A DNA stretch of 64,000 nt, from assembly GCF_020921035.1 (NCBI RefSeq), contig NC_063150.1:868001-932000 (forward strand), in the 5' to 3' direction. This DNA comes from Rhodamnia argentea. Lineage: Eukaryota; Streptophyta; Magnoliopsida; Myrtales; Myrtaceae. The notes beneath the pieces were generated by a model. That model was not told where the DNA came from. It worked only from the letters and a program-made list of their open reading frames with translations, and ran no database searches. Every line of letters begins with the position of its first letter. Position 1 is the stretch's first letter. Both the position numbers and the translations under genes were made by a program. Of this stretch, positions 34,991 to 51,460 are shown piece after piece.

Positions 34991-35789
34991 GTGACAGAAA
35001 AATATTTATGTCATTCTTGTGAAAAATATAGATGAATGTATCTCGTTTTCATCTTTCCCAAAAAAATGTATCTCATTTTCATATTGTTATAAAATTTTGA
35101 TATTATTAAGTGCTTAATCAATGTTAAATATAAATTGCAGAAATTAATTTTACTTTTAATTAAATTTAAAATTGAAAAGTAAAAGCAATGATTTTATCAT
35201 ATGAAAAAAATAAAATTTCGTCGCTAAATTGGGTTTTGCGACGAATTTTGCCACGAAAAAAAATTCGTGATTAATCCGGCGTCGCTAAATTTAGTGACGA
35301 AAGATCGTGTTTTCGTCGCTAATTTAGCAACAAACATAAAATTCGTCACTAAATTCGTTGCTAAATTTAGCGACGAAATTTATTTTCGTGGGAAAATTCG
35401 TGACTAATTAGCGACGAATAAGTTTCGTCGCTAATTTGCCATGGAGGATAATTCGTCACAAAATTCGTGGCCAATTAGCAACGAAACTTATTCGTCGCTA
35501 TTTAGCCACGGATAGGTATTTGTTGCAAAATTCGTCACTAATTAGTGACGAACTTTGTTTTGCGACGCCAAATTTTGCGACGCCGAATTGGCCATGAATA
35601 TTTTTCTGTCGCTAATTTTCATCGCAAATCAATTTAGCGATGAATTTTGGTCAATTTTTCGTGGCAAAATCGTTGTTTTTTGTAGTGTTATAATAGGATA
35701 AGTTTCAAGTTCCAGCTTTAACCTACCCACCCCGAAATCGATTACCTCTACGAGAGAGTACAAACAATTATTTGATTGTTTTTAGGGAT

Positions 35790-36775
35790 TATGTGCATTA
35801 GAAATCCTAGAACTTGTTATCAAAGTGCAATTGAGCCCTAAAACTTTCAAAAAATGTAATCAAGTCGTAAAACTTGACAAACTAGTGCAATTAAGTCCTT
35901 CCGTTAATTTCGTCCATTTCGGCTAATGAAAAATGCAGATGTGGCATTTGTTTTTATTTCTTTTCTCTTTCCTATTTGGCATCGACGTAATCGCAATAAG
36001 AAAGATAAGTCCAAAACGACGTCGTTTTGATCCAAATTTGCTTTTTAATTTGAATATTCATTAAATTAGTAAAAGAAAAAGAAAAACCAGCAAAACCAAC
36101 GAGGTCCCTCCCCCACCATTGCCGGAAGAGTTGGCGATGGTGGAGCGAGGGTCGACCGGGCCTTGGCTAGTGGCCGGCGACCTTGGCCGACAGCAAGTGA
36201 GGGTTGTCGACCCTCACCCAAATCGGACTAAGTGCTACCGTTAACGGTGTCGCTTAGCCCCACCCCGATCAACGGCGGCTTTTGGCCGGGTCTAGACAAG
36301 GGCTAGCAACCCTTGCACGATTTGGGGGAGGGTCGCAACTCTCACTTACCGTCAACCAGGGTCGTCGCCCACCGGCCGGGGCTTGATGACCCAGGCTAAC
36401 CCTCGCCCCACCATCATTGGCCCTTCTGGCGATGGTGGACTGTGGCGGTGGCAAAGGCCCTATCTAGTTTTGCTTCTTCTTTTTTTAACAAAAAATTAAC
36501 TCAACTATTATTTATGTTAAAAATCAATTTTGGACCAAAACAACATAATGTTGGATTTATCTTTCTTGTTTCAATCATGTCGGTGCCAAGTAAGAGCGAC
36601 AAAATAATAATAAAAAATGCCGCATTGCCCTTTTTAGTTAGCTGAATTGGATGAAGTTAGTGGAATGACTCGATTGCACAAATTTGTCAAGTTTTAGGAC
36701 TTAATTGCACTTTTTGAAAGTTTTAGGACCAAATTGCACTTTAATAATAAGTTTTATGAATTTTAGTAAACATAT
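35790..36775. mobile_element. Long terminal-inverted-repeat element
   Basis: Left arm: 'aaagtgcaattgagccctaa' then 'gtcgtaaaacttgacaaac'. Right arm reversed: 'aaagtgcaatttggtcctaa' then 'gtcctaaaacttgacaaat'. The inverted repeats span roughly 110-150 bp. The core contains a palindromic 'aacgacgtcgtttt' and a GC-rich centre with 'ggccgg' words. Borders are good to about 10 bp; no clean target duplication was read. Confidence 0.6.
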
Positions 36776-37923
36776 CCCTTGTTTTTTTATTGCCAACATT
36801 TTATTAATTCATCAATATTTGCTTACGTATAATACCAACATTGTTAAAAGTTTCTTTTATCATAGGGAATCGTATACTTCTAAGCAAGTCGGCCTACTAA
36901 TCATTATTTGATTGTTTCGAAATTTACCAAATTTCTAAGAGTTTATCAACCCTTATAAGAAGTCACCGGCCTTGATTTGGGTTATTTACCAACTTTTTAT
37001 AGGTTAAGGCAATGTCTAGTTTAAAATAGTTTTACTAACTCTTATTTGATCGAGTAAACATACATTTATTATGTTATTTAGAAATTACCGATCGTTTCAA
37101 TAAGTTGTCTACATTTTACGGAGAGCTTACAAATTTGTTTAGTTTATTCTCTTGAAGGAAATTACCAAAACTTATATTAGTTCTTATAACAATGTATCAT
37201 TGTTCGAAACTACCGCTGTTTTAATATTTTACCAACATTTGTTTGTTAAAGTTACCAAAGTGCTAACTTTACTACCTTTTATTGGAGATTACCAACTTAT
37301 ATTTGAGTCTTTGATCGTTTTGAAATTATTATATATTGCAAATTAATAAGCACTTATCTTAATAGCTTACCAACTTTTCTAGGAAATTATTAATTGTTAT
37401 CCGAACCTTTTGCCGAAGTTTTTCTTTTTGGAGTTCACATATCGTTCTCATAGTTTACCATTATCGTAAAATACATCAAGGTGTTAAAGTTACTGTATCT
37501 TTATGAAAAAATAACCATCTTTTTTCCAAATTACCAATTACTCGAATATTTACTTACATTTATTTGCAGAATATAATTTACCAACTCTTCCATAAAACAA
37601 CCGATTTTTATCTGAAGTTAGTTTTCAACATTTATTTGAAATTACCAAGTGGCTCAATAATTTACCAATATTTATGGAAATTGACCAACAAGTAATAGGT
37701 CAATAACTCCTACCATAAATTAACCTAACTATATCAATAATTTACAAGTGTTAATTTGGAGTGCTTATCAACATGTTTAAGTTACAATCTTATACTAACT
37801 TCTCAACTCTTTCAAAATCACTGACTGCATTTTAATAATTTACTATTTTAATTACAGATCTTAAATTGCCAACTTGTACATGAGATTATCGTCTTTTATT
37901 CAAGTAAGTTACCCATTTTTATT

Positions 37924-38182
37924 GGGAAAAAATCACCAAAAAATTTAAACCATGTCATTGTGGCACATTTACCCCAAAATTTTTCTTGCGACACTAAATA
38001 TCCATTCGTGTGATATATTTACCTCAAAATTTAGGGTAAATATGTCATATGAGAATAATATTGAGATTTTTGGCATAAATATGTTATATGAGTATAAGTT
38101 TGGGGTTCTTTATGTCACAAAAAAAGTTTGGAGTAAATGTATTATAGTGGGTATAGTTTAAGGTTTTTAATGCTTTCGTCCC
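37924..38182. mobile_element. 259-bp MITE with perfect 9-bp target duplication
   Basis: Begins GGGAAAAAATCACC and ends CTTTCGTCCC. It is flanked on both sides by ATTTTTATT (37915-37923 and 38183-38191), identical. The 9-bp duplication is typical of Mutator-like elements. The interior has the 'atttaccccaaaattt' module of the 28109 family. Confidence 0.8.
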
Positions 38183-38314
38183 ATTTTTATTTGATTGTTT
38201 CAAATTAACAATTGTTCCATAATTAACTAACATTTGTTTGGGGAGTTTTTGGGCGTGTTAAAATTAAATCACATAAACATCTATAAGTGGACTCAAATGA
38301 GAGTTATTTTTTTC

Positions 38315-38705
38315 GGTTAATACCACAAAACTCCAAATTGCTACACCCAAAATAAATTTACCTCAAATTGATTTTTTGACCACTAAAAGCTCTAAATTGG
38401 TACACCTGTGACAAATTTACCTTATCGTTAGTTTCCGTTAAATTTTACCATTAAAGTGCTGGGTACCTCTTCATTTGTCACAGGCGTACTAGTTTAAGAT
38501 TTTTCGTGATATTAACCCAATTTAATGGAAACTAATGCAGGATAAATTTGTCACATGTGTATTGGTTTAAATTTTTGATAGTCCAAAAATTAGTTTGGGT
38601 AAATTTGTCATACGTATATTAGTTTGGGATTTTTGGTGGTAAAAAAAATAGTTTTGGGTAAATTTGTCACGTGTATACGAGTTTGGAGTTTTTCGTGATA
38701 TTAAC
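38315..38705. mobile_element. MITE of the 28109 family
   Basis: Begins GGTTAATACCACAAAACTCC and ends TTTTTCGTGATATTAAC, with inverted 'gtgacaaattta' modules inside. Flanks are T-rich ('ttattttttt' and 'attatttttt'), consistent with a target duplication but not decisive. Confidence 0.65.
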
Positions 38706-38880
38706 ATTATTTTTTTATAAGAACTGGTAACTTAACAAGCCGATAACATATGTACATAAATATATAAAATATGGCAATTTCAAAAAATCAAACAAATGTT
38801 GTTAACTCAATATGGTAATAGCTTATTAAGCTAATACTAGATGGTAACTTAATTAGTTAAGGTTTATAAATTACTCAAAT

Positions 38881-39356
38881 GACAAAAGGACATCAAAAGT
38901 GCCAAAATTTGTGTACGACGCTCATTTTGACATAATTTTTTTAGATCACTTAAGTGCTAATTCTTTTGAAAAACGATTATTTGAATGTCAACTCTGGTGA
39001 GTTTTGTCTGAAATCTTATGTGGTATTTTTTTATTAATAAACTAATCCTACGCTTATCGAAAGATCCCAATAAGAAACTGAAAAAAATTTATACTTAAAA
39101 AATATTAAAAAGTTTAAAATAAGCTAAAAAATAAAAAGTTACCACTTGGACTTATTTTTTTGAAAAAAAAAATTACCGTGTAATATTAAAAAATTAATAA
39201 TAAATGTCACGTAATCGGTTGGTCGAAATCTCTTGCCGTTGGCATACTAAAGTGATCATTTTTTCTTTAATTTAGCACTTAAGTGAGCTGACGAAAAATT
39301 TTAGTGCTAAAGTGAGTGTCGTATACAACCTTTGGTGCTTGTGTTGTCTTTTTGCC
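38881..39356. mobile_element. 476-bp foldback MITE with 9-bp target duplication
   Basis: Left end GACAAAAGGACATC; right end, reversed, GGCAAAAAGACAAC. The inverted repeats continue through 'gtgtacgacgctcatttt' and 'gtatacgacactcacttt'. Flanking 9-mers are TACTCAAAT (38872-38880) and TACTCAAAC (39357-39365), 8 of 9 matching, again Mutator-like. Confidence 0.75.
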
Positions 39357-39742
39357 TACTCAAACTAATACTAATAAATTGCTTTAAAAGTGTAGCAAAT
39401 AAATATTGGTAAGCTTTTGAAAACAATTGATAATCTTTAAAACAATCAAATAATGTGGGTAAACAGTCTCAAACAAGAGTCAATAATTTTCCATATAAGT
39501 TGATAACTTGATATATTGATAAGCCAAGCAAGTAAATATTTGCAATTTTCAGTTGTTTATTCATAATTACATGCTAAATAAATTGTCAGTCAAAATTTAA
39601 ATTATTAGTCCATTTTTGGAATTTGCCAAATTACAAGCATGAAAATATCGGATATTTTCACTCACCGAACCCAAGAACCACTATTGACAGACAGTGCCGC
39701 TACGAACGAACAAGCTTGAGTCTTTGATTCAAAGGGAAGAAG

Positions 39743-44417
<4,675 letters not shown>

Positions 44418-44743
44418 CCTCGAGACCGGGCCACAGGGAGCCGAAAGAGTTTCGCATGATACTTTCATATTGACAATTTTGCCATGAAGTCGCAGAGGAA
44501 GTTCCATAGTAAAGGGTGCAGGTTTTGGCTTGGGTCGAGATGTAACTTGAGTACTGAGGAGAAGGGGGGTAACTCAGTGAGGTGACATTGAACTCTTTGG
44601 ATTTTCTTCCCCTCTTCCTATTGGATTCCGCTGCGATCAAAGTTGTTTAATATCGCAAAGGCAGTGGTTAGAATGGATGATCTTGAGAATTGATACTCGG
44701 CCCATGTTGCTGTCTTACATCTCATGTTAAGAGGTTTTCTTGC

Positions 44744-44980
44744 TTCACTGCGGGGACCGTCGAGGGCATGGAGATATATGTGGAGTGTTTCGCATGCTTA
44801 ATGGAGACCCAGATGCTGAAATTATATGATCTTTTTCTCGATTGGAAGACATTGGTTATGGTCTTGTCATTCCAAATGAGATATCATATGAAAATGGGAG
44901 AGGTTACAAAAATAGTTGCAGGGTCTTGTATGCAAATTGCAATGCTTATACTTCAGAACTGGGATTGAAGATCTTTCAGG
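44744..44980 (+). pseudogene. Unrecognised coding-like fragment with an in-frame stop
   Basis: One plus frame reads protein-like (words such as GHGDICGVFRMLNGDPDAEI and YENGRGYKNSCRVLYANC), but a TGA interrupts it near 44831 and it ends at a possible donor at 44981 (CAG/GTGCTG). I do not recognise the family. It could be an exon remnant of a decayed gene, or chance. Confidence 0.25.
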
Positions 44981-45586
44981 TGCTGTTCCTTTTCCCCCTG
45001 GTTGCAAAGAAATGGCGTCCTTGGTCGGTAAAGTTTGGCGTCCTTGTGGTTTAGTCCTTGATCTTTGTATAAACTGAATTATTATACCCTAACACGCGAC
45101 TTGATCTACAGGTTTTGTAATTACCAGCATTGAAAAAAAAGGGGAACTGCCGGTTGAAAGAACCATCTTCATGGCGGGTGGTATATTTCAAATCCGAAAA
45201 GCCCTCGACCTTAGGACAGTAATGTTTGAGTTCTCTATAACACATGGAATTATGGTGGGATTAAACTCATCTATAGGAATTATATTCACAATGAGAGTGA
45301 CGCCTTCCAACACAAGATTTGTTGGGAGAAAACATGGGCAACGGTACACATTGTCACATACCGACAACTCTGAATGAACAATGAATCTCAAAAACAATAT
45401 CACTTCTGAACATTTTTCCATGAGGAAAATAAAACAATAGCACACAACTTTTTAAATCAAATATTTTCTGCATCATTTTTCGATCATGAGAATTTATTTC
45501 CTCGAGTCATTAGCTTGTCGGCTGGAATGTCTCATAAAGATGGAAATTCATTCACAAAAGAGAGAAATTATACGTCAATTGGGAAG

Positions 45587-46066
45587 TTATCTAAGCGAAG
45601 CGATCATAATCTCAAGCCGGTAAAGTTGATGCGTATTAACTGATTTGTCTGTGGTGAGCAATAGAAGGAAGAAGACACGTCCTTCGCAAAGAGAACTGGT
45701 GCTGTAGTCTTCTTTAATCTTGAAGATCTGTAGAAAGACATGAAGGTGTTTGTAGAGGGATTGACCTCTCAATACACATGAACTATAGCAATTGTTGATG
45801 CAGCGCTCCAAACTCTGATTCAAATCCAACTTAAGACTTAGTAATACGGATTTCGATTTACAGTCAGACCACATAGTGTGAAACCCCACAGTTACGCGAG
45901 AGAAGCCTTGCTTATGCACCTTTCTTTTTGCATATTTAGGAACCCTGCTCATGTGGGACCCACGACTTCGCGAAAAGGGAGCATACACAGGTCCATCCAA
46001 CATGGTACATAGTACATGAACCTCTCCTGTCTCAATTATTTCAGCTTGGTTGAAAGTAAACTGCAA
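45587..46066 (-). other. Unrecognised 159-codon open frame
   Basis: A minus-strand frame starting at an ATG at 46066, downstream of the kinase stop on the same strand. It contains the words QAEIIETGEVHVLC and SRVPKYAKRKVHKQGFSRV and a hydrophobic C-terminus. No known domain was recognised. It could be a gene fragment, part of the kinase 3' UTR or chance. Confidence 0.25.
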
Positions 46067-46424
46067 TATCAGATAAACAAAAGCCCATTCTTAGCTCATG
46101 CCACAAAAGCACTCAAGGTGTCTCGTGCAAACCACATCAGATCTCCTATGCATAAAATTAACAAGATTTCACACCACTCGCATCCAAGCACAAATTCCAA
46201 TCCCATCTTCAGTCCAAACTCTAGGAAAAGAAGCATGATCATTCGATCAGATCGCACTTAGTTGACACAAATGGGTCCATCCACTTTCTGCACGCACGCT
46301 CATCTTTATGAAGAAAAATTAAAAGAATACAAGTCCTTCACATCGACTCTGTAGAGTAAAACAAACTGTGCATGAGAAGCAAGAAAAGGCAAACAGTGAG
46401 AGGAAGCTTTCAACTCATTTAACT

Positions 46425-46613
46425 TTAGGTCTCGGGAGCAGGAACCGCAGCTGGAGCTGGATTCTTCAAGAGCGGCTGAAGAGCCTTGACAACTATACTC
46501 ATGTTTGGACGGAATTCAGCTTCATATTGCACACACAATGCAGCAACAGCTGCCAACTGAATGAACCAAAATAACAAATGATTAAATTGGGAAAAAGAGT
46601 ATGCGATTGCATG

Positions 46614-46648
<35 letters not shown>

Positions 46649-49600
46649 CTAATGCTCGTGCAAAAGAGGAATACCTTTGCGACTGCTTTTGGAGGATACT
46701 CTCCCTTCAGCTTGGGATCAACACACTGTTTGACTTTGTCCTCGCTCAATCTCGGAGTGGCCTAGCATTTCATTTCATTCCATGAATTTAAGTTAAACTC
46801 CGCCCAATGCACATAGACATCCTAGAGAGGAAAAGGAAGTGTTTTCTTTTTTCAGTTTCGGGAAGCAGAGGTAAGGGCTCTCACCCAAGTAACTAGACTC
46901 TGCTGTCCACGAGGCATGGTATGATCAACAGGTTTTCTCCCAGTCAAGAGCTCCAAGAGTACGACACCAAAGCTGTAGACATCGCTCTTCTGGGTCAACT
47001 GCCCAGTCATTGCATACCTAAAATAAAACATGCAAAGTGGCCAAGTTATATAAGCTGCAGATCTGAAAATGTATCGCGAGCAATTCTCAAGCTGAGGTTG
47101 ATCTGGTCATTAGTGAATTCAGTATAAACCTCAGCAGCTAGCTAGGAAAAATAACCATGACCCTCTCATAAAATGGAAGAATGACCAAGACCCTAATTGG
47201 ACTAATTTTCAGACCAACTAAAATCAGAAACAGGCAGGTACCTTGCCTGAAAACCAAAACTACCAGCATAGGCAGACAATTAAGCATTTAAGCCATGGAT
47301 TTTTTAAGAGAACACTCCTAAAAAGATGAGGATGAATCTTGATATCATTTAGCTGCAAAAACCTCACTATATCAGGTTCATAACTGCTTGTTCCTCCAAT
47401 TTATTCAATAAAGCCCTCTAAGACAGCCCTTTCCAAATTTTCACCCCGTAAAATTAACATCACCTTGTGTAGAGGTTTTGACAAGCTATCAAAAATTCCA
47501 ATTCACGAAAAACTTAGAACATGTATTAGTTTCAGGCAATCTCATTATGAAGATCACATCAACATCATGCTTTTCCACCAACAGGTGCAAAACCAAATCA
47601 AGCTGAAAACTTGCACCAAAAAATTTCCAGCTTTTATTGTGGATACATAAACAAAAGATACGATCATCCAAACAATATTTATTCTTTCGATGATTGACAC
47701 AGCGCCACCAAATGTAATTTTATCTTTTGCTAATGCACATAACATTGTGAAAGTGAAATGAACAAAACCTAGAACTAGAAGTGACATGATTGAGAGAGAG
47801 AGAAATGCAATGTTCCTGAAGCAACTCGATGAACTAAACAGACTAATTGGACAACCCCACGACCAAAATGATAGAGGGTAATTAGATGTATTACTCTGGA
47901 GCATGGTAGCCAAAGGTTCCCAAAACTCTAGTAGAATGAAGACGGGCAGCCATATCAGGAGCCTGATTCGACAAGTTGAAGTCTGCAATTTTCGCTTTGA
48001 AATCTTCAAATAGAAGAACATTGCTGGATCTAATGTCTCTGTGAATTATAGAAGGCTGCAACTTCTCATGCAAGTACTCCAAACCACGTGCCGCATCAAC
48101 AGCGATTCTGACTCGCTGCATCCAGTCAAGTGTAGGACCTGGTTGTGCACCTTGGACTCCCTTTCTGCCTGTACTTGCACCAAAAAAATTAAGAAAAAAG
48201 TATGTATACCATGGTTCCTCTTGTGATCAACACAATTAAGTGAAAAAGGGGGAACCCACATAGGCTGAATACCATGTAGTACATCGTGCAGAGATCCCAT
48301 GGTAGCAAACTCATAAGCAAGTACCCGGAGATTTCCCTCCACACAGTAGCCAAGCAATTCAACAAAATTTTCATGCTTCAATCTTGAAACCACAGAGACC
48401 TAAAGAATCAAGATTAACAGAATAGGTAAACTTGCTGACCGGCAAAAATTCAGCATAAAATGCCCTACAAAGGCTGAATATCCAGATACCAAGGCAGGAC
48501 TCACCTGTGTCAAGAATTCTATGTTCGACTCTTGCTCAGAAGAAACATCAAGCTTTTTGACAGCCACCGCTTTCCCGCTATCTAAGTTCGCATAATATAC
48601 TCTTCCATAAGATCCTTCACCAATCAATGCCTTTGATCCAAAGTTATCAGTTTTCTCTTTCAATTCATCCAAAGACAAAGAGGGTACTTCGATAGGTGGC
48701 GGTGCCTTCTGCACTTCAGGCCTGACAGGGGCTGATGCCTTTGAGCCTTTTGGGAACCCTAGAATGAAAAATTATGAGCGGATGTCATAAGTGAATGAAG
48801 CTGTAGAGACTCAGAAAGCAATGAAATTAGACGAAATAGCAACTGAGAGATAGTATCAGATAATTATCAGACTTGACATTGCTTTATTAGAAAAATATAG
48901 AATTCCTTGGTCAGTATTCCATTGGTTCAAAAAGTTTTGCAAATGCAAGAGAAAATTTCACCTTCAAAATCATTATAGGTAACGCCACTATTCCTTCATC
49001 GACATTCGTAGTATCCTAACATCAGCTAAAAGTTTAAATCACAAGAAGAAGATTTAACGAGCAACATAAAGTACTCTGCTGCAGATATGCTTCAATTCGC
49101 ATTCATGTCAGCTTCCAGATATTCTTGTGTGAGAAAAGTACCAACAGAGGATCTTGAGTTTGCAAAAATTTCGGAATAGATCTCTCAAAGAAATAAGAGA
49201 ACATACCATTTCTGTTCTTATCATTGATCCAGCAAAAAACCATGTCTCAATTCACTAAGATTAAAAAAAAAAAAAAACAAGCTAAAAACTTGGCTGATCA
49301 TCAGATTTTTTCATATGAAAACTTTTATAATCTACAGAGATGCATAGTCACCAAACTCGAATACTCACTACTCACTAAACATGCACACTGAAACAGTAAT
49401 TTGTGGAACTGAAACCATCACAACTAGCACCTTATGGCAATTCTGAGAAAGCACTTCCAAGGAAAAAAATAGAGAAAGCTTGCAATGCTCAAAGAAAACT
49501 GAATTCCCAAGCATTTCAAGGATTTTCATGGCACAGTATGACCCAAAAAGAAGCAAAGCACTAGCACAGATAACTGTTCAGAAAAAGTTTCCAAATCATT

Positions 49601-49905
49601 CGGTCGCCTACATACATTTCTATCTATACCAATATCTGAGCATAATCTGACCAACGAACATAGCCTAGAGTCACTCTCCCACTCCTTTAGGAAAGCTGCA
49701 CTTGCATCATCATTTACTTAAACAAACACTTTAAAGAAAATAGATAAGAAACCAAAAAAGTTACGAAGAAGCAATCTGCTTTCTTCGATGAAATGAGTTT
49801 AGTGGTGGTACCATCAGCATGGTGCCTAGGGCTCTTGAGGAGCTCATCGTCTTTCGATGGATAAGACTCTTCCACTTGACATGTGCAGCAAAGCCACCTC
49901 CTCAT
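46425..49905 (-). CDS. PTI1-like: PTI1-like receptor-like cytoplasmic Ser/Thr kinase
   Basis: Exons in transcript order: 49812-49905, 48505-48758, 48273-48399, 47895-48168, 46885-47017, 46675-46761, 46425-46556; all GT-AG, phases consistent, 366 aa, typical of the family. N-terminus MRRWLCCTC, with Cys suited to S-acylation and plasma-membrane anchoring. Kinase landmarks: Gly-loop GEGSYGRV (78-85), VAVKK (K99), HRD (201-203), and DFN (221-223) in place of DFG. The DFN variant and the activation segment [17 protein letters not shown] are, from memory, also present in tomato Pti1, so this is a family trait rather than damage. Tomato Pti1 is phosphorylated by Pto and acts in immune signalling; relatives act downstream of OXI1/AGC kinases in oxidative-stress responses. 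The start is the ATG giving the conserved MRRWLCC; an upstream in-frame ATG exists but would bury this motif. A long leader with one or more introns lies upstream. Confidence 0.95.
46618..46644 (+). repeat. (AT)n microsatellite
   Basis: Thirteen or so AT dinucleotides in a kinase intron, between exons 46425-46556 and 46675-46761. Confidence 0.85.
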
Positions 49906-51348
49906 CTTATCCCTCTTCCTCAATAAAAGATCGTCTTGTGCCCTCGGTCTGTCCAGTCGCATAAAGTAACTAGGAGGAGTAGCATGTGCCTGCCACAGGG
50001 GATGGATCTGTGAATCATCTAAAACAAACACAGAAAAGGAAAACTCTGGACATTCTACCTATCAATAATAATCACTGATCCGAACTATTCACAAGTTATC
50101 TTTCACGATACCATAATATGACAACCTCAACTAATTTTCAGGACCATGATCAAACTATAGAGATGACAATTGCGGTAAACTTCACACGTGTACATTTAAC
50201 TTGGACCAACAACAACCTAAGTTCCATCACTACAGTATTCTTATCTAGGTTCATGATAGAGGGATAAAGAAGCATCATAAAAACACAGAAAAATTGCAAA
50301 CATGGCATAATCAGCTTTATTAGCAAGCCCCTGAAAAATTAAATAAATCTCGATTCCTAGAGAGAGCTACTCTTGGAGAAAATTAGAAAAAAGAAGTCCA
50401 GAAACCAAGGCAGCATCGATTATCCCACCTCAGATTCTAGTGCCAAGTATATGGGTACCGATCTCGGATTTGAGTTGAAAAAGGATAAACCTTTGACATT
50501 AAATCCCAAAACCCCCGCACAACGCCACTAACTTAGAAAACAACTTAAAAATTTGTAGAAGTCTCACTATAACCACTGCAATACATTATTCATTCGCGAG
50601 GAAAATTAAGAAATTTTTTTGTGTTAAGAATGGAAAAAAAAAAAACCCAGTGACTAATAATGACAATGTTGTAATGCCAAACACTGACTGAATTAGGCTT
50701 CATCAATGCATCCGGCTAATGCAATATCAACTACCTGTAACGAACAAAAAACAAGAACACAAGCATATGCATGAATGACCCACACATACGACAAACGAAT
50801 CACGAAGACTATCAAAAACCATCCATGTTAGACGAAAAACGCATTATTAGAAAGGGAAAAAGAAACATAACGGACGTTGCTACATACCCCTAAGCCACGG
50901 CGATGAAGATCGCGTTCCATCAAGCACACAAGAATTGATTAATTTCACAATACAAGCGAAACCCAACAATTAATCCGGTCGATCGAATCACAAGCTCCAA
51001 GTACCAATTCGAAAAGAGGGGGCAAAAAGCGATCTTTACGTCAACGACACGGTATCAGAAAGAAATGCAAAAGAAAAGGAAAACCAACACTCTGGCGGAG
51101 AAACCCTAAACATACGAGGAAAGGACAAACAAATACCGCGGGAATATCAAAGAGGGACAAGAACGCGTCAAACCATATGGGGGAGAAACGGGAATGACAG
51201 CGATGAGAGCTGAATCGGGCAGAGATCAAAATCCGAAATTGAAGGGTTTTGCCCAACACGAAGATCCTATAATTAACCAACAAGAAAACCCGGAAAGGAA
51301 AAAAAAAAAAAACAGAGAAAATGGAGAAAAGTAAAACAAGAATACCTG

Positions 51349-51398
<50 letters not shown>

Positions 51399-51460
51399 AC
51401 TCTGCGTCTATGGCCGAAAGGTTTTCTTTGATTTGTGGGTATGCTGCGATCGAACGGAAG
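49906..51460 (-). promoter_or_regulatory. 5' UTR, leader intron and promoter of the PTI1-like gene
   Basis: Upstream of the kinase ATG at 49905. A non-coding first exon probably lies around 51340-51430, where the sense strand has a GA repeat followed by an intron reaching to near the coding exon. An acceptor close to 50030 is plausible but not proven. No coding frame with family signals occurs here. Confidence 0.45.
51353..51391 (+). repeat. (CT)n microsatellite in the kinase leader
   Basis: About 19 CT units (GA in the direction of kinase transcription). GA/CT repeats are common near plant transcription starts and can bind BPC/GAGA-binding proteins; function here is inferred from position only. 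Confidence 0.8.

Larger units (their letters stand above)
32015..35687. mobile_element. Non-autonomous CACTA (En/Spm) element
   Basis: Length 3673 bp. Left end CACTACAAAAAAACACGG; right end, reversed, CACTACAAAAAACAACG. Both continue into GCCACGAAAA. It is flanked by the 3-bp target duplication TTA (32012-32014 and 35688-35690), as expected for CACTA elements. Both arms are packed with a subterminal motif close to TTAGCGACGAA and its inverse TTCGTCGCTAA, dozens of copies in both orientations. No transposase frame was found, so it would depend on an autonomous partner. It is nested in the hAT-like element. Confidence 0.9.
31361..35750. mobile_element. hAT-like element of the 'ggttccaa' family, split by a CACTA insertion
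   Basis: The left end is TAAAGGTGTGCAACCG and the right end GATTACCTCTA, matching the ends of the elements at 52751 (TAGGGGTGATC) and 56584 (ending GATCATCCCTA). The interior has the same 'gaaccgg', 'ggttccaa' and 'tcggttctt' words. Flanking 8-mers agree only weakly. The element continues across the CACTA insertion at 32015-35687 and ends about 60 bp beyond it. Confidence 0.55.
36776..39640. repeat. Large AT-rich region with opposed TACCAA and TTGGTA arrays
   Basis: From 36776 to 37920 the word TTACCAA or close variants recurs roughly every 20-60 bp. From 38710 to 39600 its complement recurs less densely. This opposed layout suggests two arms of a large foldback element, or two inverted copies. 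Three smaller MITEs (37924-38182, 38315-38705, 38881-39356) have inserted in it. No gene was seen. Confidence 0.45.
44418..46424. other. Interval between the PLP-enzyme and kinase genes, coding-like debris
   Basis: The two genes converge here, so both 3' UTRs should lie in this interval. It also holds a stop-interrupted coding-like stretch (44744-44980) and a 159-codon minus-strand open frame (45587-46066), neither recognised. The rest shows nothing notable. Confidence 0.4.

Noticed and set aside
32015..35687. CRISPR-like or satellite array
   Set aside because: The repeat units are in both orientations, irregularly spaced and bounded by CACTA ends with a TTA duplication.
47554..48021. 155-codon minus frame in the kinase gene
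   Set aside because: It reads in a different phase from the kinase exon at 47895-48168 and runs into the intron; the kinase exon explains the region.
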